NCBI GenBank assembly: GCA_023807065.1
Contig: JAJJLU010000095.1
Span: forward strand, 1 to 14,866
DNA length: 14,866 nucleotides
Direction of reading: 5' to 3'
From: Isotricha intestinalis
Taxonomy: Eukaryota > Ciliophora > Litostomatea > Vestibuliferida > Isotrichidae
Shown: piece by piece, positions 1 to 9,264 of the stretch
Numbering within the stretch: the first letter of the stretch is position 1
Layout of the letters: the number at the start of each line of letters is the position of its first letter
Notes under the pieces: model-generated
Database searches by the model: none
The model's input: only the letters and a program-made list of their open reading frames with translations
What the model was told of the DNA's origin: nothing
Position numbers and translations under genes: made by a program

Positions 1-54
1 CCCAATCCCCAATCCCCAATCCCCACTCCCCAAGCCCCAATCCCCAATCCCCAA
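1..54. repeat. Left telomere, (CCCCAAT)n
   Basis: Seven tandem 7-bp units on the plus strand (the first lacks one C), followed by CCCCAA before unique AT-rich sequence. Two units deviate: CCCCACT at 21-27 and CCCCAAG at 28-34. The C-rich strand runs 5' to 3' inward from the end, which is the orientation expected of a left chromosome end. The reverse complement gives the G-strand unit ATTGGGG, the same as at the right end of the window. Confidence 0.95.
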
Positions 55-668
55 AATAAAGTAAATGGAAAATAAAATTTTATTTTATAAATTTTCCTCA
101 TTATAAATTTAATTTTTATATTTATCAAAAACATAATTTTAAAAAAAACTAATTTTTAATTGAAAAGTAATTTTAAGATGAAATTATTTTTTTAATTTTT
201 ATTATTAAATTTTACTATAAATTATGATGAAATCTAGTTTTGTAAATAAAAGGTTTTTAATGTAAAACCAATTTTAAATACAAAATCAACTACTTTTACA
301 AGTAAAAATAGTTAATTAATATTTTAATTCAAAGACAAAATTATCATGTCATAACAACATCAATGGATAAAAAATGTAAAATTTGAGATATAAGAAAAAT
401 AAATAATAGTATAAAAACATTTTCAAATATAACGGAGAAACATTATATAGTAATATAGATAATTATGAAAATATTTAATAAACGGTGGAGGAGATTAACT
501 GTTATTTGTATAATTTAAACGAATTGAAAAAAATAAAAAAGTTTGAAGGTCATTTAAAAGAAATTTATACTAAAATTATAATATTTATCCACATAATTAT
601 GAATCTAAAATAATATTTTGATTAAAATTATTTATGCAAAAAAAGAAAATAGAAATAAAAAAAATAAT
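55..668. other. Left subtelomeric region, no gene seen
   Basis: About 0.6 kb of very AT-rich sequence. Stops occur in all six frames and I see no ORF with a convincing start, no tRNA-like fold and no tandem repeat. A perfect 18-bp A/T palindrome lies at 69-86, but such palindromes are expected by chance at this composition. A short less AT-rich patch near 480-500 (ACGGTGGAGGAG) has no recognisable meaning. The right part presumably carries the 3' end of the flanking minus-strand gene's transcript. Confidence 0.7.
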
Positions 669-2145
669 TTATATAGCATGAGTGTCAGAAGTAATAAAAG
701 GAATACTTTTAATATTATTTCTTGATTTATCTTCATGATTATTATCATTATTATTATTATTTTCACTCATTTCAAGAGAAATAGCAGTAGAATTTTTATA
801 ATGTTTTTTAATATTATTATCTAAATTTATAACAAGATCTTTTTCTTCATTAATAGATTTATCACTTTCATCATCTTTATAATTATTATCTTTTTTAATA
901 ATAATATTTTTTTGATAATTAATTTTTTCTTGATTTTGTTTATAATAATAAAAATCATTGCTCATTTCATCACAATAACAACAACTAAAAAGTTTAAAAG
1001 ATTTTTTCATTTTTATATTAAAAAAAGTTCTTCCAATTTGAATATTTAAAGGTAATTCACTTGAAATTTTTAAAAAAGGACTTTGATTTAAAATTAAAGT
1101 TCCAAATTTTGAATTATTATCTTCAATATAAATATTATTTTTATCTTTAGTTAAAATACAATGTACTCTACTTACAGAAATATCAGTTATTAATATATCT
1201 ATTTCTTTTCCTCTTCCAATTCTTAATTTTAAATTATCATTTTCTAAATTAATAACATATAAAAATTTATTTTTTTTTCCATCAAAAACTAAACTTTCTA
1301 AAATCAAATATTTATCATAACAATAATTAAAATTAGAAATATTAAGTAATTTATTATTATATTGAATCACATCAGGAAATTTATTTTTACATAATTCACA
1401 TTCTAAATTTTTTAAAATAAAAATAGTATATAAATGATTTTTTTCTATTTTTATACATGATTGAGTTTCAATCCAATGTTTTAAACATTCATAATGAATA
1501 AATTTCATTGTTCCAGAACATGAGCAAGGTTGAATTAAAGGATTATTCTCTTCATCTTCATCTCCATAACATATTCTACATATATTTTTGTTCTTTTTTA
1601 TTTTAAATAAATTTATATTATTTTTATTATTTTCGATATTATTTGTTTTTTCTGTTAAAATATTTTTAACTAAATAATCATCATCTGAATTATATTTCTC
1701 TTTTGATTTATTTAAATTAATATCTTTTACTCTAAATATTATTCTTCCTAATTTAAATATATCTCCTTCTTTTAAAATATATTTATTAGATTTTTCTAAT
1801 ATTTTTTTATTTTTTTTAAATATAAACCATGAATTGTTCACTCCATTAAATAATTTAGATTCTGAATCAAATGATATTGGATTAAAATAAAGATGAAATT
1901 GGTTTTCAATTAATTTTATATCTATTAATTTTTCTCCTGTTTCTCCTTCTTTTTTATCTTTTATAAATTTAATAGATTCTAATTCTCTATAAATTTCTCC
2001 TGGAGAATTAATTGTTAAATTATCAATAACTAAAGAACTTTCATAATCTATTAATTCAAAATTATCTTTATTCCAAGTTTCTGAGTATATTTCAAGACTA
2101 TATTTTCATTTAATAAAATATTTACCTTTGATTTGATGAACTCAT
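669..2145 (-). CDS. FHA and RING-CH (RINGv) domain protein, probable E3 ubiquitin ligase; one 28-bp intron
   Basis: Predicted 482 residues after removing an intron at 2125-2098; exon 1 is only 20 nt and encodes MSSSNQ plus part of a Ser. Three parts are visible. Residues about 92-132 (NSWF...EGDIFKLGR) look like the last strands of a degenerate FHA domain. Residues 180-243 form a C4HC3 RING-CH finger with ligands C180, C183, C198, C200, H208, C211, C240 and C243, the motif QPCSCSGTM and the Trp after the central Cys. Residues about 298-340 form a second FHA domain with IGRG, SVSRVH and DNNSKFGT, which hold the usual Arg, Ser and His of the phosphothreonine pocket. A low-complexity acidic, Asn-rich tail follows. 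RINGv proteins normally transfer ubiquitin, and FHA domains bind phosphothreonine, so phospho-dependent ubiquitination is a fair inference. No membrane segments are seen, unlike MARCH ligases. Start, splice frame and TAA stop all agree (1449 coding nt). Confidence 0.85.
2098..2125 (-). other. Spliceosomal mini-intron, 28 bp
   Basis: On the minus strand the sequence starts GTAAAT and ends AATATAG. It holds an in-frame TGA that would block translation, and its removal joins AG and T to make a Ser codon, giving an open frame back to the ATG at 2145. It lies 20 nt after the start codon. The boundary sequences match those of the second intron in this window (12698-12728). Confidence 0.82.
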
Positions 2146-2377
2146 TAATTTAAATTTGATATATCAAAAAAATATTTATCAAAAAATAAAATTAACTTCA
2201 ATTAATATAATATATTTTTATTTTAGATATTTATATTTTAAAAAAATAAAAAAAGTTAAAAGTATTATAAGATATATATAATTAATAATATTTTAAGAAA
2301 AATATAAAATAAAAAGTAAATTTATAAAATTATAAAATAACAAAAAAATTATTTTCTTCATTTCAAAAAAAATTAAA
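2146..2377. promoter_or_regulatory. Divergent intergenic region between the FHA/RING-CH gene and its plus-strand neighbour
   Basis: These 232 bp must hold the upstream signals of both flanking genes. The sequence is almost pure A/T. I see no conserved box or operator, so the call rests on gene orientation only. Confidence 0.4.
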
Positions 2378-3682
2378 ATGAAATGTATAGAAAAATTAAA
2401 AAACGCAACAACATCAACAAATATAAACGATGAACAACAATCATCTTTTTTTTTAATTTTTGAAAAAAGAGCTCATCAATTAATGTTAGAAAATTATAAA
2501 TTAATAGAAATAAAATACAATATATTAATAACAAATAATTTATTATGCAATGGAAAATGTCATATTGTTTCTTTATTTAAAGAATATTTAATTGATGATG
2601 ATAATTCTGAATTTTTAAGAAGATATTATACTCAAAAAGAATCATCAATTAGAATAAAAAAAATTACAAAATATTATTTTGAAACAAGTGTAATTTTCCC
2701 TAATTATACTCCTTTATTTGAAGCTAAATATATTTATAAAAATATTATGAGGAAACAAAAAGTTATTGATCAACAACAAGAATTAGAAGAAGAAAAAGAA
2801 GAAAATAAAAAAATTGTATTAAAAGAAAAAAATAAAAATAAAGTTTTAGATACTTTTGTATATAATGAAATATTAAATCAAAGTGAATCTATTTTAAGAA
2901 TTATTTTCGGAGTGAATAAATCTAAAAATAAAAATAATAATCATATTAATAAAGATTTATCATTAGAAGAAATTAAAAATATAGAAAATATAATAGAAAA
3001 AATAAATAAAAATGAAAATAATAATATTCAAAAACATTTACCTTTAAAACCATCAATTAAATTAAGTGAATCAATAAAAAATAAATTACAATTAAAAATG
3101 CCTAAAAGAAGAAACAAACCTAAAATTGGAATAATAAATAGTAATATAAGAACAATGATAGAATATAAAAAGAAGAATAAAAATAAAAAATCAAAATCAC
3201 CTTCATTAAAAAAACATAATAATAAAAATAATAAAAGTACTTCTATTGTAAGTAGAAATTTAACAAATAATTTTACTTTAACTTCAAATTCTTCAATTTC
3301 AACTTCTCAATATAAAAATCATAAAAGTAATTTTTCAATGCCAAAAATATATTTCATTACTCAAGGGAATAAGAAATATAATTTATATTCTTTTAAAAGT
3401 ATTGATTTAAATATAATTAATAATAATAATGATATGTTACATAATCTTTTTTCTTCTTCTCCAAGAAAAAAAACACATCAAAAAATTAGAAGTGCTTTAG
3501 GAAGAAATTATATTAATAATACTGAAGTTAAAAGTTCTACTTATAATAAAACAAGAGATGGAAGCAAAAATAAAAAAAGTTTTCAAATTAAAAAAATTAA
3601 AGAATTAGATTTAATTATAAATTCAAATTTAAATTTTAGTGAAAAATATGTTGGATGTTATACAGATAGAATAAAAAAATAA
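2378..3682 (+). CDS. Unknown protein with a conserved-looking N-terminal region and a basic Asn/Lys/Ser-rich tail
   Basis: This gene encodes 434 residues in one exon and I do not recognise a named family. Residues about 24-135 look like a folded region rich in aromatic and charged residues. They include CNGKCHIVSLF (57-67), SEFLRRYY (77-84), FPNYTPLFEAKYIYKNIMRKQK (in part 107-128) and a Gln/Glu-rich stretch. A second compact block near 156-178 reads FVYNEILNQSESILRIIFG. The rest is low complexity, basic and Ser-rich, with many K/R plus S/T sites that could be phosphorylated. There is no signal peptide and no membrane segment, so a cytosolic or cytoskeletal protein is likely. I have a vague memory of similar N-terminal blocks in uncharacterised ciliate proteins, which I cannot check. 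Composition and codon use match the neighbours, and the stop is TAA. Confidence 0.78.
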   Translation: MKCIEKLKNATTSTNINDEQQSSFFLIFEKRAHQLMLENYKLIEIKYNILITNNLLCNGKCHIVSLFKEYLIDDDNSEFLRRYYTQKESSIRIKKITKYYFETSVIFPNYTPLFEAKYIYKNIMRKQKVIDQQQELEEEKEENKKIVLKEKNKNKVLDTFVYNEILNQSESILRIIFGVNKSKNKNNNHINKDLSLEEIKNIENIIEKINKNENNNIQKHLPLKPSIKLSESIKNKLQLKMPKRRNKPKIGIINSNIRTMIEYKKKNKNKKSKSPSLKKHNNKNNKSTSIVSRNLTNNFTLTSNSSISTSQYKNHKSNFSMPKIYFITQGNKKYNLYSFKSIDLNIINNNNDMLHNLFSSSPRKKTHQKIRSALGRNYINNTEVKSSTYNKTRDGSKNKKSFQIKKIKELDLIINSNLNFSEKYVGCYTDRIKK

Positions 3683-3797
3683 ATAGTATATTTTACATTA
3701 AGTTTTTTTTCTTGTATGCAATAATTTTTTAATTAAATTTAATTCGAAAAAAACGGTATAATTAAATAAAAATAATTATATTAAAAAAAAATAAAAA

Positions 3798-4319
3798 ATG
3801 AAGAGTTTGCCTTTGAAAATTTTTTGTTTTGCTTTGATATTAACATTCAATTTTGTTTTATCAGTTAATAAGAAAAATAAGAATAATTTAGGTTTAAATT
3901 CTCAAAAATTAAATCTTAAAAATAAAAATGAAAATAAAATTACAAAAAAAACAAAAAATAAAGAAAAAGAAAATGCAGAAAAAATTGGAATTAGAATTTC
4001 TTTAATTTCAAAAGAAATAGATTTATTAGAGAAAGAAATAAATGATTTTAAAAAAAATAAAAAGAATAAAAATAAAAATTCTAATAATAATAAAAAATCT
4101 TTTTTTAATTTTTTACAAGCTGAAAAACAAAAAAATAGATTAACTAGATTTATTTGGGCATTATTATTTGTTATTCTTTTTACTGTTGGTTTATTCTTTA
4201 TTGTTAAAAGTTCTGTTGATTGGGCTACAAGAAGTAAAGGAGAATTAAATAAATTAAAAGATCAAAGAATGAGAGAAATTACTGATTTATTAAATAATGA
4301 ATTTAAAAGAGGAAATTAA
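3798..4319 (+). CDS. Small single-pass membrane protein with signal peptide
   Basis: This gene encodes 173 residues of unknown family. The N-terminus MKSLPLKIFCFALILTFNF, up to about residue 22, is a clear signal peptide. A very Lys/Asn-rich luminal segment (about 24-60) is followed by an amphipathic helical stretch around 61-85 (IGIRISLISKEIDLLEKEI) that could form a short coiled coil. A strong transmembrane helix lies at about 118-137 (FIWALLFVILFTVGLFFIV). A charged tail of 36 residues ends the protein. This is type I topology, with the tail in the cytosol. It begins 115 bp after the preceding same-strand gene, with its own A-rich leader before the ATG. The function cannot be read from the sequence; the helix-TM-short-tail layout could suit an adaptor or trafficking protein. 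Confidence 0.75.
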   Translation: MKSLPLKIFCFALILTFNFVLSVNKKNKNNLGLNSQKLNLKNKNENKITKKTKNKEKENAEKIGIRISLISKEIDLLEKEINDFKKNKKNKNKNSNNNKKSFFNFLQAEKQKNRLTRFIWALLFVILFTVGLFFIVKSSVDWATRSKGELNKLKDQRMREITDLLNNEFKRGN

Positions 4320-4502
4320 ATTTTCAAAAAAAATATTTATTAAATTTTTTTCTCAATTTAAAAATTAATCAAAAAATATTTTTTTGAATTAATTTAAGTA
4401 ATAATAAAAAATATGCAAAACAAAATAAATTTTTATAATTAAATAAAAACATTAAAATAAAGAAATCACAAATAAATTAAATAAATATATATTATAAATA
4501 TT
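4320..4502. other. Convergent 3' junction
   Basis: The 183 bp between the stop codons of two converging genes are almost entirely A/T and must hold both 3' ends. No hairpin-type terminator is visible and none is expected in a eukaryote. Confidence 0.4.
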
Positions 4503-6524
4503 TTAAAAAAAATTATTTTCTTCGATATCTCCAATATTCCAATTATCAGCAACAATTCCTTGATAAAAATTGCTTAAACCACAATTATCATTAATTTCAT
4601 TTTTTACATTTTCATTTACTCCATTATGAACTTCAATAAAATTAAATTCATTATTTTCAAAATAAATAGAAATTTTAGGATTATCACCTCTATCATAAGT
4701 TCCAGTTATAGTATAATTACTACAAACACTACTATAATTATTTTCTATTTTATCTTCATCTTTTTCTTTTTCTTTTTCTAAATTTCCATAGATATAATTT
4801 AATACATAAGGTATTGAAATTTCTTTTTGATCACACATTAATATATTTGCATTTTTATTATTTTTTTCATTGTGATAACAATATGCTGAGTCTTTAACTA
4901 AAAAAAATTTATCTTTTTTATCTTTTGGAGAATTAAATACTTTTAATGAATAATTTTCTCCAACTCCAAAATATTTATATTTATTTGATATTAATTGAAA
5001 CTCTTCTTTTATTTCTATAAAAAATGAATTTATTTTATTTTCATCTTCTTTTAATGAATATAATAATAAACAATTTTCAAATGAACATTTTATATTTATA
5101 TTTTGGATTTCTTTTGATAAAATTATTGCTTTTGATATATAAGGAAAATTGTCAAAATTTATATATGGAAAATCTAAAAGAATTTTTATATTTATTATAT
5201 GTATTTCATAAGGTTTTGATTCTGGTACAAAAGCAAAAATAATATTTGAATTATTTAATAAACTCACAGAAAATAATTTAATATTTAAATTATTTGATAT
5301 TGGATTATAATAACCATAATATTTTTTATTTTCAATTGAATTTTCATTTCTAAGAATATATTTAATAATATCATTTTGATTACAATTAGAATATAAAATT
5401 TTTAAACTTTTTATGTCAATTAAATTTTCACAATATAAACCTATATTATTAAAAATCAGAAAAGAATATTTATCTTTATCTCTTTTAATATATATAATTT
5501 CCTTTAATTCACCTTTAGGTAAAAATTTAACTTCAATTTCTTTTTCACTTTCCAATAAATTATTATCATTAAAAAAATAAACTTTTAAAATATTCTTTTG
5601 ATTATTAAAAAAAAACATTTTCCCATTAATAACTTCAAAAATAGAATAAATAATATTTAAATTTTTTTCAAAATTATGATTTATATTTTCTTTACTAATC
5701 TCAGCAGAAAAAACTTGAAACATAGAAGTATCAATATTAATAGAAAAAGCATATCCATAATTATGAGGTTTTTGTTCAAAAATTGTTTGACAATATTGAA
5801 TATCTTTTTGATTATTAGGTTCCCAAACTTGTAAAGGTCTTTCAATATTTTTAAATTTTCCCCAATTTAATAAAGAATCATTTTCTAAATGAATATATTC
5901 ATCATTAAATACACTAAATTTATTATAAGATTTTTCAATATCATTTGAATAAAAAGCTTCATCAGGATCTCTATTTCTTATCCAAGTATAATTCCAAAGA
6001 GGCCATTTTTTGCTTAAACAATCTAATTTTTTTCCATCATAAATTATTTCCAAATCAAGTTCATAATTTAATATCATTTCATTAATATATTTATATATAT
6101 CATCCACTAAAGAAATCCATTCATGTTCATTATATTCACATATATTTGATGGAGTATTTTTAAAACATAAATCTAAATTAAATTTTATTCCTCGATTTTT
6201 AAAATATCTTTGATTATCTATTATAGAATTAATATATTTATAAATATTTGGATAATTTATATCTTCTATTGGTTTATCATGGGTTAATAAGAAACATCCT
6301 CTTAAATCTTGTCTTAGATTTAAATCATCTGTATAACATTTACTTTGTCTTACATAATATAAATCTATTTTATATAATGTACTTCCTTTTCGAGATAATT
6401 GCTTTATTTCTCTTGGGTCATTATATGAGTGAATTTGCCATTTATATTTTCTTTCATTTAATGGCGTTATTTTTGATAATATAATTTTAATAAAAATCAA
6501 AAAAGAAAATAAAGACAAAATCAT
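4503..6524 (-). CDS. Secreted GDPD/PLC-like phosphodiesterase (TIM-barrel superfamily), probable
   Basis: This gene encodes 673 residues in one exon. Residues 1-18 are a signal peptide. Residues about 28-250 resemble the PLC-like/glycerophosphodiester phosphodiesterase barrel. H32 sits in IHSYNDP, D54 in KIDLYY, H82-D83 in LTHDKP, D118 in FNLDLC, and PLQVWEPN (230-237) resembles the VWTVN strand of GDPD proteins. The two His and the acidic residues occupy the places of the catalytic and metal-binding residues in that family. Residues about 255-600 are rich in predicted beta strands (repeated short hydrophobic and aromatic runs). The final block (about 650-668, YQGIVADNWNIGD) resembles the last barrel strand (GIITDxP in GDPDs). 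If so, the barrel is split by a long insert. Paired cysteines fit an extracellular or luminal protein. The likely reaction is hydrolysis of a phosphodiester in a lipid head group or glycerophosphodiester; the substrate is unknown. It starts 78 bp past the stop of the gene transcribed ahead of it. Confidence 0.6.
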   Translation of the reverse strand: MILSLFSFLIFIKIILSKITPLNERKYKWQIHSYNDPREIKQLSRKGSTLYKIDLYYVRQSKCYTDDLNLRQDLRGCFLLTHDKPIEDINYPNIYKYINSIIDNQRYFKNRGIKFNLDLCFKNTPSNICEYNEHEWISLVDDIYKYINEMILNYELDLEIIYDGKKLDCLSKKWPLWNYTWIRNRDPDEAFYSNDIEKSYNKFSVFNDEYIHLENDSLLNWGKFKNIERPLQVWEPNNQKDIQYCQTIFEQKPHNYGYAFSINIDTSMFQVFSAEISKENINHNFEKNLNIIYSIFEVINGKMFFFNNQKNILKVYFFNDNNLLESEKEIEVKFLPKGELKEIIYIKRDKDKYSFLIFNNIGLYCENLIDIKSLKILYSNCNQNDIIKYILRNENSIENKKYYGYYNPISNNLNIKLFSVSLLNNSNIIFAFVPESKPYEIHIINIKILLDFPYINFDNFPYISKAIILSKEIQNINIKCSFENCLLLYSLKEDENKINSFFIEIKEEFQLISNKYKYFGVGENYSLKVFNSPKDKKDKFFLVKDSAYCYHNEKNNKNANILMCDQKEISIPYVLNYIYGNLEKEKEKDEDKIENNYSSVCSNYTITGTYDRGDNPKISIYFENNEFNFIEVHNGVNENVKNEINDNCGLSNFYQGIVADNWNIGDIEENNFF

Positions 6525-6602
6525 ATTTTTTTTAAATAAAACTATATATATTTTTAAACAAAAAAAATTCCAAGAAATAAAAACAATTAATTAAAAAAAA
6601 AT

Positions 6603-7184
6603 TTAATTTTTATTTTTAAAATAAACCTTAACAAGATCAGCAGAATAATTTATACAATCAATACTTTTTAAATTACTAATAACAATATCTAAATTAATAG
6701 AAGTTTGAATCATAGGAATAATCATTTCCATTAAATAAGCCATAAAATCTTGATCATTTTTAGCTTCATCATGTTTACCTTCTTTTTCTTCAACTTCAGC
6801 AATATAAGAAGTAACATCAGCAAAATTTCTACATTTTTCTTGTAAATGAGTTAATAATTGAGAATCAACTCCAAATATATCTGAAACTTGAACACTTTTA
6901 ACTTCGTCTTCTGATTTAAATTGAGATAATAATTTTAAGAAATTTATAGTTTGCTCTTTTGTTGTTATATCTTCTATTTGCTTTCTATCAAAATTACGAA
7001 TTAAATATCCTCTTTCATGAAATAACATTGGTTTCTTTGTTTTTGAAGGAAATTCTTTCTTTAAATTCTGATATTGAGGAATCTTTTCTAAATAACCTTC
7101 TGGTAAAGATGATGTATATTTATTTTGGGATTGATTATTTTCTGATGCTGGACGCATTTCACATAGTGATCTTGGCCTTTGCAT
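6603..7184 (-). CDS. Small soluble protein of unknown function
   Basis: This gene encodes 193 residues from MQRPRSLCEMRP to VYFKNKN, and I recognise no family. It has a short polar N-terminus and then a segment that looks conserved (LPEGYLEKIPQYQNL and FHERGYLIRNFDRKQIEDI). The C-terminal two thirds are mainly helical and acidic, with few low-complexity runs. Unlike most proteins here it is not Asn/Lys-rich, and it uses a fuller amino-acid alphabet, which suggests a compact protein under strong constraint. There is no signal peptide or membrane helix. It sits in a close run of three minus-strand genes, with 116 bp to the phosphatase gene upstream and 78 bp to the phosphodiesterase gene downstream. 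Confidence 0.78.
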   Translation of the reverse strand: MQRPRSLCEMRPASENNQSQNKYTSSLPEGYLEKIPQYQNLKKEFPSKTKKPMLFHERGYLIRNFDRKQIEDITTKEQTINFLKLLSQFKSEDEVKSVQVSDIFGVDSQLLTHLQEKCRNFADVTSYIAEVEEKEGKHDEAKNDQDFMAYLMEMIIPMIQTSINLDIVISNLKSIDCINYSADLVKVYFKNKN

Positions 7185-7300
7185 TTTTTTTGTTTTTTTA
7201 TTTTTTTATTTTATTTTTATTTTTTGGATTTTATTATTTAAATTTTTATTTTTTTTAATTAAAAATTGTATTATATTATTAAAAATTTATAATTTGAATA

Positions 7301-9118
7301 TTAATTAAAGGGACAACTCACTTTCATAATTATTTCATCTTTGAAATCTTTTAATCCTTCTCTTATATCATTATAATTTTTATGATATATTAATATTAAA
7401 ATTTTTTTTAATTCAATTAAAGTATAATCATTTTTATTAGTTTCATCATAAAAAGGATAAATTAAAATACCATTTTCTTTATTAAATCTAAAATTACTTC
7501 CAAAATTATCAACTATAATCATTTTATCTAAATCTCTTCCAATTTTAGATATATCTTTAACATATTCTTTATCATAAATTATAGTATGATCCCTATTTAA
7601 ATTATAAGAAAAATATTTTTTCTTTGATTCAATTTCTTTGATAATTGAATTAGAATAAATTTGATTTGCACTAGTAAAAGAAATTAATTCATAAAAAGGA
7701 TAAATAGCATCTAAAAATTCAAATAAACCATTTCTAAAATGTAATATACCATTATTATTATTATTTGGAAATTTCATACATACTAAAGTTTCATCTAAAT
7801 CTAATATTAAAGTATATTTTTTTGATGATGGTTTTGTTACATATGGTTCATTTGAATTATTATTTTCCATTTTATCTTTAAATGAAAAAGCTGATACTAA
7901 TAATTCATTATTATTATTATTTATTTCCATAATTTTATCAAAGAAAAACTCATTGATTGCTGAATTTGGAAGTTTAGATATGTTATTAAATAAAAGTGTT
8001 AAATCAGATATTTTATCATTTTTATATTCAGTTAATATTATTTTTATATAATTTACAATTATTCTACAATTATCTATTAACTCATTTACTATTTCATTTT
8101 CCGTTAATTCATTTTTTATATTTTTATCAAGAATTTGTTTAAATCTTTTTATATATAAAATAAATTTATCGTCATCTTTTACTATAATATTATTTAATAT
8201 TTGTTTAAGAATCAAATAAAAATTTTTTTTAATCAAAATAAAAATTTTATCAAGTAAAAGTTTAAAAGATTTCAAAGCAAAAAAATCTATAGAAATTAAA
8301 TAAGTTAAAATAACAGTAAATAATTCTAAATTATTACTTGATTTAACAATAACATGATTAATATCATGAAAAAATTTAGTATAAAAATCAATGAGAGAAC
8401 TATTAAAATAAAAAATCCAATATTCATAACATTCATTTTTAATTCCTTCATCAAATTCATTTTTTAAATTATTCATTTTTTCAATTATCATATTTATTCT
8501 TTCTGTAATAATTAAAAGTTCATCATATTTAATTTCATTATTACCATTTTTATAAAAAGGTTTTATGGAATTATCATTAAGGTTATTATTAATAATATTA
8601 TTATTATTTTTTTCATTTCTTTTATAAAGTATTTTATATTCTTTTTTTTCTGATATATTTCTGTTAATTTCATTTATTTCTTTATTTTTTTTTATTTCTT
8701 TCTCTTCTTCATATCTTCTTATAAAATTATTATTTCTAATTATATTTTTTTGAGATAATTGTTTTGAATTAGCACTTGACGTTTTATTTGTTTTTTCTGA
8801 AATTTGTGAAATGTTAGTATTATTTATTTCATCAATAATATAATCTCTATGTGAATGAGATTTAATATTTTCAATATTATTTTTTAAATCTCTATCAGTC
8901 ATATTTTGTTTAAACATTGTTGAAGGAGAAGGTAAAGGAATATATTGTTTAAGTTTTGATTTAATTTTAACAGAATAATTATTTTCTAATTTTAATTTTT
9001 CTATACTATTATTTGATCTTCCATATACTTTTATTTCTTTTGGTTTATTCATTTCATTTAATTTTTTTATTGCTGTTATTAAATCAGTTGTTGAAGAAGG
9101 AGTGATTCTTTTTTTCAT
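7301..9118 (-). CDS. FCP1/NIF-type HAD protein phosphatase with long N-terminal extension
   Basis: This gene encodes 605 residues in one exon. Residues 435-600 are a NIF/SCP (CTD small phosphatase-like) HAD domain. The DxDxT nucleophile motif is at 440-444 (DLDET), with D440 the nucleophile and D442 the acid/base. Motif II region SFTSANQ begins near 480. KDISKIGRDLDKMIIVDN ends at 538, with D537-N538 as the metal-binding end of the motif. All key residues are present, so activity on phosphoserine or phosphothreonine proteins is likely, as for RNA polymerase II CTD phosphatases of this family. Residues 1-190 are polar and Ser/Asn-rich. Residues about 198-400 are mostly helical with hydrophobic heptads and probably form a separate folded domain. 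SCP-type members are usually much shorter. The gene shares a 146-bp divergent region with the small plus-strand gene next to it. Confidence 0.88.
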   Translation of the reverse strand: MKKRITPSSTTDLITAIKKLNEMNKPKEIKVYGRSNNSIEKLKLENNYSVKIKSKLKQYIPLPSPSTMFKQNMTDRDLKNNIENIKSHSHRDYIIDEINNTNISQISEKTNKTSSANSKQLSQKNIIRNNNFIRRYEEEKEIKKNKEINEINRNISEKKEYKILYKRNEKNNNNIINNNLNDNSIKPFYKNGNNEIKYDELLIITERINMIIEKMNNLKNEFDEGIKNECYEYWIFYFNSSLIDFYTKFFHDINHVIVKSSNNLELFTVILTYLISIDFFALKSFKLLLDKIFILIKKNFYLILKQILNNIIVKDDDKFILYIKRFKQILDKNIKNELTENEIVNELIDNCRIIVNYIKIILTEYKNDKISDLTLLFNNISKLPNSAINEFFFDKIMEINNNNNELLVSAFSFKDKMENNNSNEPYVTKPSSKKYTLILDLDETLVCMKFPNNNNNGILHFRNGLFEFLDAIYPFYELISFTSANQIYSNSIIKEIESKKKYFSYNLNRDHTIIYDKEYVKDISKIGRDLDKMIIVDNFGSNFRFNKENGILIYPFYDETNKNDYTLIELKKILILIYHKNYNDIREGLKDFKDEIIMKVSCPFN

Positions 9119-9264
9119 TATTAAAATATTTTTTTTATTAAATAAAAATAAAGTGAATTTATTTATATTATTTATTCAAAAAAAAAAATAAAAAAAATAA
9201 TTATTTTTTAATATAAATAAAAACATTAATTTTAAATTTAAAAAATTTAAAAAGTAAAATTCAA
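9119..9264. promoter_or_regulatory. Divergent intergenic region between the phosphatase gene and the small helical-protein gene
   Basis: Only 146 bp separate two outward-facing start codons, so both promoters must lie here or overlap. The sequence is nearly all A/T and shows no recognisable element. Confidence 0.4.

Noticed and set aside
69..86. Perfect 18-bp palindrome AAAATAAAATTTTATTTT close to the left telomere
   Set aside because: With sequence this rich in A and T, a few perfect palindromes of this length are expected by chance in the window, and no counterpart lies near the right end.
364..420. Possible mini-exon gene starting ATGGATAAAAAAT with a GTAAAA...AATAG intron
   Set aside because: Each plausible splice leads directly into a stop codon, so no gene model survives.
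2930..3260. AAT/AAA trinucleotide-like runs within several genes
   Set aside because: They encode Asn/Lys-rich low-complexity segments common in A/T-rich protist proteins and do not form true tandem repeats.
5024..5242. Plus-strand ORF of 72 codons opposite the phosphodiesterase gene; similar ones at 6248-6484, 6959-7258, 10867-11118 and 12575-12784, and minus-strand ones at 10400-10779
   Set aside because: These are overlapping frames of larger, better supported genes, rich in Leu, Phe and Ile as expected of shadows of A/T-rich coding sequence.
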